Positions 29,742-37,876 of a stretch of 64,000 nt of DNA are shown piece after piece; position 1 is the first letter of the stretch, and each line of letters begins with the position of its first letter. The position numbers and the translations under genes were made by a program. This DNA comes from Bedellia somnulentella (Eukaryota > Arthropoda > Insecta > Lepidoptera > Bedelliidae): positions 3,360,501 through 3,424,500 of the forward strand of contig OY755197.1 in assembly GCA_963576735.1 (NCBI GenBank), in the 5' to 3' direction. The notes beneath the pieces were generated by a model. That model saw nothing but the letters and a program-made list of their open reading frames with translations. It was not told the DNA's origin and made no database searches.

Positions 29742-30513
29742 CGGCCCCTACGTAAACTATCGTAACTGCAAAAATCTAAATTTTTGTTTTTTTCATATTT
29801 AAAACGTAGTTGTGAGTATCTATGATGTACATTAATTATTTTTTGTTTTTTGTCATTTTTAAGACCATTTTTCAATTGAATACTGTCGAAACTGTACCAA
29901 TTACGCACCAAAAACTATATTAAGTGGTAGATTCGATAGTATTCCCTAAGAGCGCTGCGCGGGCGCGAAGCGTAACTACCAGACTCGACCGTTTTCTCCG
30001 GGATGCGGCGGGGGTAGACACATTTACCTATTTTCAAGTTTTTGCTTAGGTTAATGAATAAAAATAAATGGTCGAGGTAAACTGCTTGTCAATTTGGTTA
30101 CAAAACCAAATAACAATGTGTGCGAGACTGTCAAATGTGAGTATGAAGCTCAGAAACCTGGTAAGTGTTTTTTTTTTGTTTGGCTACATGTACAAATCAT
30201 TTGCTTTTTACGTGTGGAAATCATTAATTTTCATCAAATAAGTAATATGAGCGTGATTTATAATAAAACTTATAATTCAATTGATTCTAAATCAACAGAC
30301 GTGGCGAGTTTTTGGATTAACGCAGTAAACTATCGAAAATGGCAGATTCAATTCAAATCTCTTAAAAATATTTTTTTTCTCTATCGTAACTGCCATTTTT
30401 GATAGTATACTGTGCTCTCATTAGGCACTTAAGATATCGAAAGTGGTATTTGCGATGGTCTTCTGCGATAGGGAGAAATCGAATCTGCTACTTGCGATAG
30501 TTTTTTACGATAT
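29742..30513. other. Left subterminal region of the TIR element
   Basis: Contains several TATCG/CGATA motifs, such as CTATCGTAACTGC repeated near 29757 and 30382. An open frame of 102 codons (30094-30402) has no known domain. A CTGGTAAGTG at about 30159 looks like a 5' splice site. It may be the transposon's promoter and first exon, which is speculative. Confidence 0.4.
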
Positions 30514-30999
30514 TGTTACGACATCTGTTCGCAAGTAGGAGATAGGATTTGCCACTACTAGATAACAGATGGCGTTACTAGTATTCTAATAAGTAAAGGA
30601 ATTACTAGATGTTTCTCGAATATCGACTTTTCGAGAATGTGGTACTAGAACTTTCTGTAATATTCGCGTATTTGAGATTTGGCATATATAAAGAGCGACG
30701 CGTGCTACGGAGTTATTCGAGTGCGAAGAACTAAAGCGAGAACAAGCGAAATACTAGAGCGAAGAAATTAAATACGACAGTGCAGTGATATACGGATTAC
30801 GGAAATAAGCTTAACGGTGTGGACAGTGTTACTATAACGGAGTAAATTAGTGTTGTTAATTAGTGCGAGTATCGATAGTTAATTATCGATAGTGTTTGTT
30901 GTGTTGTGTAAAGTGCGTTATTGGTCAATAAATATAATTACACCTTATTGCACGAAAGTGTGACTGGTATTTATCAAATTAAGAACCCGGTACGTAACA
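30514..30999 (+). repeat. 5' LTR of internally deleted gypsy element
   Basis: 486 bp, TGTTACGACATC to CGGTACGTAACA. It contains a TATATAAAG TATA-like box at about 30684 and an AATAAA-like signal (GTCAATAAATATAA) near 30927. It is identical to the 3' LTR by eye. Confidence 0.95.
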
Positions 31000-31001
31000 A
31001 T

Positions 31002-31016
31002 TGGTGACAGAAGTGG
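31002..31016 (+). promoter_or_regulatory. Primer-binding site
   Basis: TGGTGACAGAAGTGG begins two bases after the 5' LTR, with the TGG complementary to the CCA end of a tRNA. I cannot name the tRNA from memory. Confidence 0.7.
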
Positions 31017-31024
31017 ATTTGAAG

Positions 31025-32320
31025 ATGCCAGTTATGCCGAAGGAAGACGGAAGAGAGGGTATGAAGACGCGCGCTCAGAAAGCCGCAGAGGGTGAACAGC
31101 TGTCGGAAATCAGGTCATCGGTCACGAACCCTCGGAGTGACATTCCAGAGGAGACGTCCGCGGTGACTAACGCGCCGTCTACATCAACGGCGCCGGCGGC
31201 CGCAACTAATACTGACTTGACGATGATAGTTGAAATGTTTCAAAGCATGCGTGAAGCACAACAAAGCATGCGTGAAGCACAACAAAGCATACAGGATGTT
31301 GTGAAAAACATACATTCGGAGGTACAGGATGTTAAAAAAAACATACATTCGGAGGTACAGGGTGTTGTGAAACAAGAAGTTCGTGAGTTGCGCGAGGAAC
31401 AGCAAACTAAGTTCTCACAAGTTCTCACTGCGGTCAATGAAGTCAGTGGTCGGGTGGTTACTGTGGAAAAAGACGTAGAGCAGATGAAGGAGCAGGTAAC
31501 CACTATTGAGAAAGATATCGATGACATGAAGACCGACTTCCGCGGAATGGAGAAAAGGGTTCTGCAGCTTGAATCACGACCGGTCAAGGTTGTCTCCGGT
31601 GAGAATGTAGTAGCTGTCCATGGTCCTCGTGTGAAGGTTCCTCCCTACGACGGAACAACATCCTGGTCGGCGTATAGACATCAGTTCCAGACTGTTGCGG
31701 CTGCCAATGGTTGGACTGATGAACAGTGTTTGACTGCACTGACGGTGGCGCTCCGAGGTCAAGCACTGTCAGTAATAGAGGCGCTGCCGACTCCGAGTGG
31801 TGGTTTCAAGGACCTGCTGGATGCGTTGGAGTCTCGCTATGGAGAGCGACACCTGGAGCACGTGTTCCGCGCTCAGCTGCGTGATAGGGTCCAGCGTTCC
31901 GGAGAGGGACTTCAGCAGTGGGCCCTTGAAATCGAGAAGCTCGTCCGCAAGGCCTATCCCAGTGTAGATCCGAAGACGGTGGAAATGAACCTGGTGCAAG
32001 CATTCGTCGACGGCATCAGAGATATCGAAGTGAGAACAGCGGTGAGACTTCAACACCACACGTCTCTCAAGGATGCCTTGGCGAACGCTCTAGAAGTTGA
32101 AGCTTGCCGCCAGGATACGCGCCAAACTCATCGACTTCGTGAGATTGCGGAAGCAAATGAGGACGTCAAGGTCATTAAAGCACCCGTCGGAAGGAGTACT
32201 GGACCGATTTGTTATGGCTGCGAGAAAAGGGGCCATTTGAGATTAAGTTGCCCGCTGAGGAAGGAAGAAAAGAGGCAGGCAGAGGCTCCTGCCGCAAACG
32301 TCCAGGGAAACGAGCATTAG
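31025..32320 (+). CDS. gag: Gag polyprotein of gypsy element
   Basis: 431 codons from the first ATG downstream of the primer-binding site; the frame is open from 31001, but that part overlaps the primer site and has no ATG. The N-terminal ~60 residues are low complexity (Thr/Ala/Ser). Then comes a long coiled coil with repeated MREAQQS and QDVVKNIHSEV-type units (~65-185), a capsid-like region with WSAYRHQFQTVAAANGW and LLDALESRYGERHLE (~205-360), and one CCHC zinc knuckle, CYGCEKRGHLRLSC (~400-413). Two small in-frame duplications are visible, MREAQQS and the HSEVQ unit. It overlaps the integrase frame by 112 bp, shifted by -1. Confidence 0.9.
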   Translation: MPVMPKEDGREGMKTRAQKAAEGEQLSEIRSSVTNPRSDIPEETSAVTNAPSTSTAPAAATNTDLTMIVEMFQSMREAQQSMREAQQSIQDVVKNIHSEVQDVKKNIHSEVQGVVKQEVRELREEQQTKFSQVLTAVNEVSGRVVTVEKDVEQMKEQVTTIEKDIDDMKTDFRGMEKRVLQLESRPVKVVSGENVVAVHGPRVKVPPYDGTTSWSAYRHQFQTVAAANGWTDEQCLTALTVALRGQALSVIEALPTPSGGFKDLLDALESRYGERHLEHVFRAQLRDRVQRSGEGLQQWALEIEKLVRKAYPSVDPKTVEMNLVQAFVDGIRDIEVRTAVRLQHHTSLKDALANALEVEACRQDTRQTHRLREIAEANEDVKVIKAPVGRSTGPICYGCEKRGHLRLSCPLRKEEKRQAEAPAANVQGNEH

Positions 32321-33777
32321 CCAGGACCGGGGGGCAGGTGCTGGCTAGAGAGGAGAAAGCCCCGACAATGACCATCTCACAAGACTGTAAACATTGCAGG
32401 AAGCAAGAGTCGAAGGAGGAGGTCGTGAAAGTGACTCGAATTTGTCCATTGGATGGATGGGAAACAGAAGCTATGCAGAAGGCCCAAGAAGAAGATGAGA
32501 ACCTCAGACCCATCATGAAATGGAAGAAGGAAAAACACGATCAACCGGCTTGGAGTGAAGTAGCGTCCACAGGAGTGAGTACGAAAGCTTACTGGGCGCA
32601 ATGGAACAGTCTGGTTCTGATCAATGGTCTACTGTACCGGAGGTGGGAGAAACCCAACGGTAAGGAAGAGCACCTACAATTGGTCGTGCCCAGAGCCAAG
32701 GTTAAAGATGTACTGCGGGAAACACATGACGGTGTTTCGGGCGGGCATCTTGGGGTAAATCGTACGTTGCAGAAGGTTCGTGCGAAGTTTTACTGGCTTC
32801 ATTGTAGGGACGACGTACAGGACTGGTGCCGGAAATGTACAACGTGTGCCGCGGTGAAAGGTCCGCAGACCCGGAGTAGAGGGGGATTACGGTTGTACAA
32901 TGTGGGAGCTCCCTGGGAGAGGATTGCCGTTGATGTGGCTGGACCGTTTCCACAATCAGAGTCCGGAAATAAATATTTCATGGTGGTGATGGATTACTTC
33001 ACTAAGTGGCCTGAAGTGTTTGCCATACCCAATCAAGAAGCAATAACTGTGGCTACAAAACTGGTTGAGGAAGTGATCTGTCGATTTGGCGTGCCCCTGG
33101 AGATACACTCTGACCAGGGAAGAAATTTTGAGTCACAAGTATTTCAAGAGGTGTGCAAACTACTTGGAATGCATAAAACCAGGACGACGCCATATCATCC
33201 TCAGTCAGATGGAATGGTGGAGAGGTTCAACCAAACACTGGAGAGACAGTTGGCGAAGATGGTTGAAAAACATCAGAAGGACTGGGACAAACACATTCCA
33301 TTATTTTTACTGTCTTACCGGTCAGCTGTTCACGAAAGCACGAAGGAAACACCTGCTTTCGTCAATTTCGGAAGAGAGCTACGATTGCCTGTAGATTTGT
33401 TGACAGGAGGGTCACCAGATGAGCCGCAGAGTGTAACTGAATATGTAAGCGATTTGAGGGAAAGAATGCAAGATGTACATTCCCTAGTGCGTGAAAATGG
33501 TTTACATGCTAGTGAAAAGATGAAAACCAGATATGACCGTAAAGCTAACACGCCGCGTTTCGAAGAGGGTATGCTCGTCTGGTTACACAATCCAACTCGC
33601 CAGAAAGGGAAGTCCCCTAAGTTACAAAATAGGTGGGAAGGACCGTACAAGGTGGTCACTAGAATAAACGATGTAACGTACAGAATTCAACGCCAACCTA
33701 GAGGGGCTTGGAAAATAGTTCACATCGATCGACTTGCGAAGTACCATGGAAGCAATAATACTCGGGACGAGTATTAA
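32209..33777 (+). CDS. Integrase part of pol; protease, RT and RNase H deleted
   Basis: 522 open codons without a start of their own (first ATG 32368); expression would need a -1 frameshift from gag. After a short linker with CKHCRKQE (~61-68), which in gypsy pols normally follows RNase H, come the HHCC zinc domain (HDGVSGGHLG .. CRKCTTC, ~175-220), the DDE core (VDVAGPF, IHSDQG, SDGMVERFN, with ~35 residues between second Asp and Glu) and a C-terminal module with NRWEGPYKVV and VHIDRLAKY. Protease, RT and RNase H (roughly 2 kb in relatives) are absent; the junction lies at about 32300-32385. The integrase looks intact. Confidence 0.9.
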   Translation: MLWLREKGPFEIKLPAEEGRKEAGRGSCRKRPGKRALARTGGQVLAREEKAPTMTISQDCKHCRKQESKEEVVKVTRICPLDGWETEAMQKAQEEDENLRPIMKWKKEKHDQPAWSEVASTGVSTKAYWAQWNSLVLINGLLYRRWEKPNGKEEHLQLVVPRAKVKDVLRETHDGVSGGHLGVNRTLQKVRAKFYWLHCRDDVQDWCRKCTTCAAVKGPQTRSRGGLRLYNVGAPWERIAVDVAGPFPQSESGNKYFMVVMDYFTKWPEVFAIPNQEAITVATKLVEEVICRFGVPLEIHSDQGRNFESQVFQEVCKLLGMHKTRTTPYHPQSDGMVERFNQTLERQLAKMVEKHQKDWDKHIPLFLLSYRSAVHESTKETPAFVNFGRELRLPVDLLTGGSPDEPQSVTEYVSDLRERMQDVHSLVRENGLHASEKMKTRYDRKANTPRFEEGMLVWLHNPTRQKGKSPKLQNRWEGPYKVVTRINDVTYRIQRQPRGAWKIVHIDRLAKYHGSNNTRDEY

Positions 33778-33780
33778 TGT

Positions 33781-33793
33781 AAGGAGGGGGTAA
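33781..33793 (+). promoter_or_regulatory. Polypurine tract
   Basis: AAGGAGGGGGTAA ends directly at the TG of the 3' LTR, the standard plus-strand primer position. Confidence 0.85.
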
Positions 33794-34279
33794 TGTTACG
33801 ACATCTGTTCGCAAGTAGGAGATAGGATTTGCCACTACTAGATAACAGATGGCGTTACTAGTATTCTAATAAGTAAAGGAATTACTAGATGTTTCTCGAA
33901 TATCGACTTTTCGAGAATGTGGTACTAGAACTTTCTGTAATATTCGCGTATTTGAGATTTGGCATATATAAAGAGCGACGCGTGCTACGGAGTTATTCGA
34001 GTGCGAAGAACTAAAGCGAGAACAAGCGAAATACTAGAGCGAAGAAATTAAATACGACAGTGCAGTGATATACGGATTACGGAAATAAGCTTAACGGTGT
34101 GGACAGTGTTACTATAACGGAGTAAATTAGTGTTGTTAATTAGTGCGAGTATCGATAGTTAATTATCGATAGTGTTTGTTGTGTTGTGTAAAGTGCGTTA
34201 TTGGTCAATAAATATAATTACACCTTATTGCACGAAAGTGTGACTGGTATTTATCAAATTAAGAACCCGGTACGTAACA
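33794..34279 (+). repeat. 3' LTR of internally deleted gypsy element
   Basis: 486 bp, no difference from the 5' LTR seen by eye, followed by the ATAT duplication. Confidence 0.95.
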
Positions 34280-34329
34280 ATATTAATGAATTGCCAAAGT
34301 ACTTTCGATTTTTTGGAGTACTTATATTT

Positions 34330-34437
34330 TAATAAATAAAGGAGGGAAAAATTTCGGCACCAGCGGGGATCGAACCTACAACCTCCGGGTAAACGCCCCC
34401 ATCGCTCTGCCAATTGAGCTATAGTTAGAATGTTTTT
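34330..34437 (-). mobile_element. tRNA-headed SINE fragment (SINE4)
   Basis: Read on the minus strand it has A box TAGCTCAATTGGCAGAG and B box GGTTCGATCCCCGC, then an AATTTTTCCCTCCTTTATTT tail. The tRNA-like part has no sensible anticodon arm, so it is not a functional tRNA gene. Confidence 0.65.
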
Positions 34438-34575
34438 TTTTTGTTCATGATAACCTCATGTGGAGATTATTTCTAATAAATAAAGGAAAGAAAATTTTCG
34501 ACACCTTCCCTTTCCTTTATTTATCCTTTATTTATAAGACAATATCCCCACATGGGGTTTTCATGAACAAGTAAA
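34438..34575. repeat. Small palindromic element
   Basis: TTGTTCATGATAACCTCATG on the left is matched by CATGGGGTTTTCATGAACAA on the right, and the inner AATAAATAAAGGAAAG by CTTTCCTTTATTTAT. It is related to the copy at 18549-18660. Confidence 0.75.
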
Positions 34576-35151
34576 ACATTATACTATTTTTTTTACAAAA
34601 TAATATTTATGTTGAAATTAAAGATCATTTTTAATTTTAGAATTCCAGTAAGAGGCCAATACACTGACATAGAATGGAGGTTTTTTAACGAAATTTATGA
34701 TGACGTTGTGATCTTATGTCGCATTCTGCAAAGCCAGAAAACGCAAATTTTTCTTCAGCAAACTAATTCCCAGACACGATTCCCGACAGTGCAGAAGAGA
34801 CACCTGTTCCATCTCTCACCTCAGCCCAAGATTTTGACAGAGAACAACCACCATCTTTAGATATTACAGACGTGCCGAGTGTTAATTCTTTATATCTGAT
34901 TCAGAAGAAATATAATTTACCTTACTCTGCTCAGGGCCATATCTAGCCCTAGAAAAAGGTTGTGGGCATAGGTACCTAAAAGTCTCTTGGCCATAGAGTT
35001 AGTATCATCTCATCATCATCATCGTATTGGCTAAAAATACCGTCCAAAAGTACGTCGTAAAACGCGGAAAAACTATGCCCGCGACACAAATGAAAAGTCC
35101 ACCTGCAAACTGAAATTCAAAAGAGCATATACAGAAGAATTAAGAGAATAT

Positions 35152-35253
35152 ATTTTTAAAGAATTTTGGCAGCTGTTGGATCATTCAATGCAGTGGGATG
35201 ATGTACTCTCACTGCATTGAATGATCCAACAGCTGCCAAAATTCTTTAAAAAT
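35152..35253. repeat. Perfect 44-bp inverted repeat (hairpin)
   Basis: 35152-35195 and 35210-35253 are exact reverse complements with a 14-nt loop (GGATGATGTACTCT). The left arm codes for part of the transposase-like protein (EFWQLLDHSMQ), so the right arm is an inverted duplication of coding DNA. Confidence 0.95.
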
Positions 35254-35352
35254 AACTAACACAAATTTACGGATAAAATTGAAAAAACTTAAGAACGACA
35301 GAGTAAAGGGACTTAGGGACAAGGAGACAATTCACTAAGAAGTATATTTTAC

Positions 35353-36079
35353 ATACATACATACATATACTCACGCCGTTAATTCCCATTGGGGTAGGCA
35401 GAGACTATCGATCGCCACTTTGTACGATCCTGGCAAACCTCTCTTGCTTCGTCTACATCCATCAATCTTTTCATACATGCTCTTTTATTCTTCATACTTC
35501 GGACGCCTGCCTTTTTGAGCACACTTTCAATTTGGTCCAAGTGTGTCTTTCGTGGCCGTCCTTTACTAACATTACCTTCCACATTAGCTCTATAGATACC
35601 TTTTACCAATTTCCTATCATCCATCCTCTCGATGTGCCCAAACCATCTCAACATTCCTTTTTCTATCTTACTTACAATATCATCTTTTATACCACACCTT
35701 TCACGAATCACATCGTTCCTCACACGATCACATAACCTTACATTACAAACTTTTCTGAGGGACCTCATTTCTACTGCATTCACTCTGTTTTCATGCTTCT
35801 TCTGCCACACCCAACATTCACTGCCATACATAAGCGTAGGAACAAGAACGGCATCATGCACAGCCATTCGGGCCCTTTCGGACACCGATTGACTAGACAT
35901 TAGACTATCCAATGCTCCATTAATCGCATTACCCTTTTTCACTCTTCTCTCAATATCTTCATCACATTTTCCATCCCTTGTAAACAAACTTCCCAGATAT
36001 ACAAACTCCTTCACCTGTTCCACATCCTTACCATCAATCGCAATCACGCATTCTGTCACATCTTCCTGTCTCTCAATCT
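35353..36079 (-). mobile_element. RTE LINE 3' end, minus strand
   Basis: The copy has 226 open codons (35379-36059), including KEFVYLGSLFTRDGKC, GSECWVWQKKHE, GMLRWFGHIERMDD and a terminal SAYPNGN. It is 5'-truncated before the catalytic RT motifs. The tail is ATACATAC on plus. A 10-bp duplication, TATATTTTAC, lies at 35343-35352 and 36080-36089. The reading frame is undamaged, so the insertion is young. Confidence 0.92.
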
Positions 36080-36562
36080 TATATTTTACCTAAATCTAAA
36101 AATGATACTATCTTCGAAAAAAAGGAAGTAACTTAAATTTATTTCTTTTGTGCTACCATAGCTGTCACAGACCAATTTATTAGAACGGCACAAGGAAAAC
36201 TGGACTAAACTGGCGTTACTGGAAAATACAACAGACGAAAGCATTTAAAGCACCCTAGAAAAACTGACGCGCAAATAATTCGGAGTGTCTGTGACCATGT
36301 CCGGGCATTTCAACCAGTTGAGTCCCATTACGCCAGAAAAAGCAGCAACAAATTGTATCTTGATAATTCATTGAGATTTGCAAAGATGTTTACTATGTAC
36401 AAAGAGTGGCCATGGCCAGAGTTAAATAACTACAGCAATCAAGCAGAAAATGGGCGACAATACCGAACAATAGTTAATGACAACATGACTGCTACATTTT
36501 TGTTTCGAAAACAATGCTACTACCTAGGAATAATAAGATATTACTAAAATTATTATCATAAA

Positions 36563-36785
36563 ATACGACGTCGACCACAGAGAACACAATTGGACTAAAT
36601 TGAAAGTGTACTGAAAAAGGCAGGCGACCGAAGTATGAAGAATAAAAGAGCATGTATGAAAATATTGATGGATGTAACCAAAAACTTAGAGAGGTTTGTC
36701 AGGATCCTACGAAATGGCGATCGATAGTCTCTGCCCACCCCAATGGAAACTAATGGCGTGAGTATATGTATGTATGTATAGTATA
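36563..36785 (+). mobile_element. RTE LINE 3' fragment
   Basis: GTCGACCACAGAGAACACAA to ACCCCAATGGAAACTAATGG, then GCGTGAGTATATG and a GTAT tail. It has several indels. No duplication was found. Confidence 0.85.
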
Positions 36786-36789
36786 TGTA

Positions 36790-37634
36790 GGTATTTAATA
36801 TTATCATAGTTTATTATTACGAGTAACATAAGACTGCTAAGTAAAGTACACAAGTCACTATAACATACATAGTTAATACTTATTATTGTCCATTTGTTGA
36901 GACCCCAGAATCCCATATGGTATTAATTATTTTCAAAATTTTCCGTTACATTTATTAATATATTTTTATTAGATAATTTTCTTTCAAGTTAGGAAAGAAT
37001 TTATTCTAAGATAATATTCATATTAAGGTAATATTATTATAATAGAATAATAATATTATATATTATATTTATTAATATATTTTTTCATACCTCAGTCATG
37101 CTAATGCAAGCTATATTTGTTTCTATTATTTTAGTGTGCCTGTTAATTATTACAGTGCATGTTTTGTTACTATACAATAAAAACATAGAATCAAAAACCC
37201 TGCTATTTTCTTGGTAGAAAAGTAACTTCATGTCCGCATTCAACCTCCCTCATACTTAAAAATTAATGTATCTAAGGAAAAATACTATCGAATGTACAAA
37301 ATTAAGTTAAAACGTGACGAAGAATATTATTGTAATTACCACTTACCATACTTAGGCAATTGCAAATGACCTAGAATAACATCGAATCTGCCACATTCGA
37401 TAAAACGCCGCCTAATATTGACGGGGTATATCATTGAAAATGAAATATCTTGAAAAAAAATATATATGTAAAATAACACATTAAGTAATTAAATTAAGTA
37501 TAAAATAGTCATGGAATTTCAAGTATTGTATTTCACAAAATGTTAGTATTTACTTTTAAAATCAAAGTTCTAACTTTAAATTGCTCTCCTGTAAAGTTAA
37601 GGTTTTGCAGTTACGATACTTTACGTAGGGGCCG
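36790..37634. other. Right subterminal region of the TIR element
   Basis: AT-rich, no open frame. It contains TCGAATCTGCCACATTCGAT, similar to TCGAATCTGCTACTTGCGAT in the left subterminal region (30479-30498). This suggests paired transposase-binding repeats. Confidence 0.45.
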
Positions 37635-37636
37635 TC

Positions 37637-37795
37637 GAAATGGTTTTCTTAATACCAAAGTAACACAACAATCAGGAAATAAACATGAATAACCATTATG
37701 GTTAAAAACAAAACGGTTCATACAGATTCAAAACAAAATGGTTTTCTCAATACCATTGTCACAAAATCAATATGGAAATAAACAGAAATAACATA
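37637..37795. repeat. ~100-bp direct duplication in gypsy 3' non-coding DNA
   Basis: AAATGGTTTTCTTAATACCA (37637 on) is repeated as AAATGGTTTTCTCAATACCA (37736 on), with related following bases. It lies just downstream of the pol stop on the element strand. Confidence 0.7.
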
Positions 37796-37876
37796 CATAA
37801 TGTTAATTATTTTTCAGTATCCATCAAATATGTTTTTTTTTTAATCAGAAGCAAATCAATTATAACAAACCAGTTT

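Larger units (their letters stand above)
30514..34279 (+). mobile_element. Ty3/gypsy element lacking protease, RT and RNase H
   Basis: LTRs 30514-30999 and 33794-34279 are 486 bp each, begin TG and end CA, and I found no difference between them. The target duplication ATAT lies at 30510-30513 and 34280-34283. The primer-binding region follows the 5' LTR after two bases (TGGTGACAGAAGTGG, 31002-31016). The polypurine tract AAGGAGGGGG precedes the 3' LTR. The internal DNA encodes gag and then jumps to integrase. Confidence 0.95.
34609..36550 (+). pseudogene. Decayed transposase-like protein of the TIR element
   Basis: Several short open blocks in different frames look like parts of one protein. 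Around 35106-35200 is CKLKFKRAYTEELREYIFKE followed by FWQLLDHS, a Cys-rich/Fw region. At 36279-36547 is RSVCDHVRAFQPVESHYARK, then LYLDNSLRFAKMFTMYK, then YRTIVNDNMTATFLFRKQC. The VESHYxRK and NxxFFxxKxxC-like patterns resemble transposase-like proteins I remember from insect genomes without a firm family name. It is broken by a 44-bp hairpin, an RTE insertion and frameshifts. The assignment as transposase rests mainly on its place inside the TIRs. Confidence 0.35.
29742..37634. mobile_element. 7.9-kb TIR DNA transposon with TCGA duplication, superfamily unknown
   Basis: The ends are inverted repeats: CGGCCCCTACGTAAACTATC on the left and its reverse complement on the right, 31 of 32 bases matching. 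Both are flanked by TCGA (29738-29741 and 37635-37638). The provirus reads continuously across the two flanks. Inside are terminal AT-rich regions rich in TATCG motifs, a decayed transposase-like region (34609-36550), a gypsy element, two RTE fragments, a tRNA-headed repeat and a small palindrome. A 4-bp palindromic duplication with CGGCCCC ends does not match a superfamily I can name with confidence. Confidence 0.82.

Noticed and set aside
34370..34437. tRNA gene on the minus strand
   Set aside because: Good boxes, but the anticodon region does not form a normal arm and a SINE-type tail follows.
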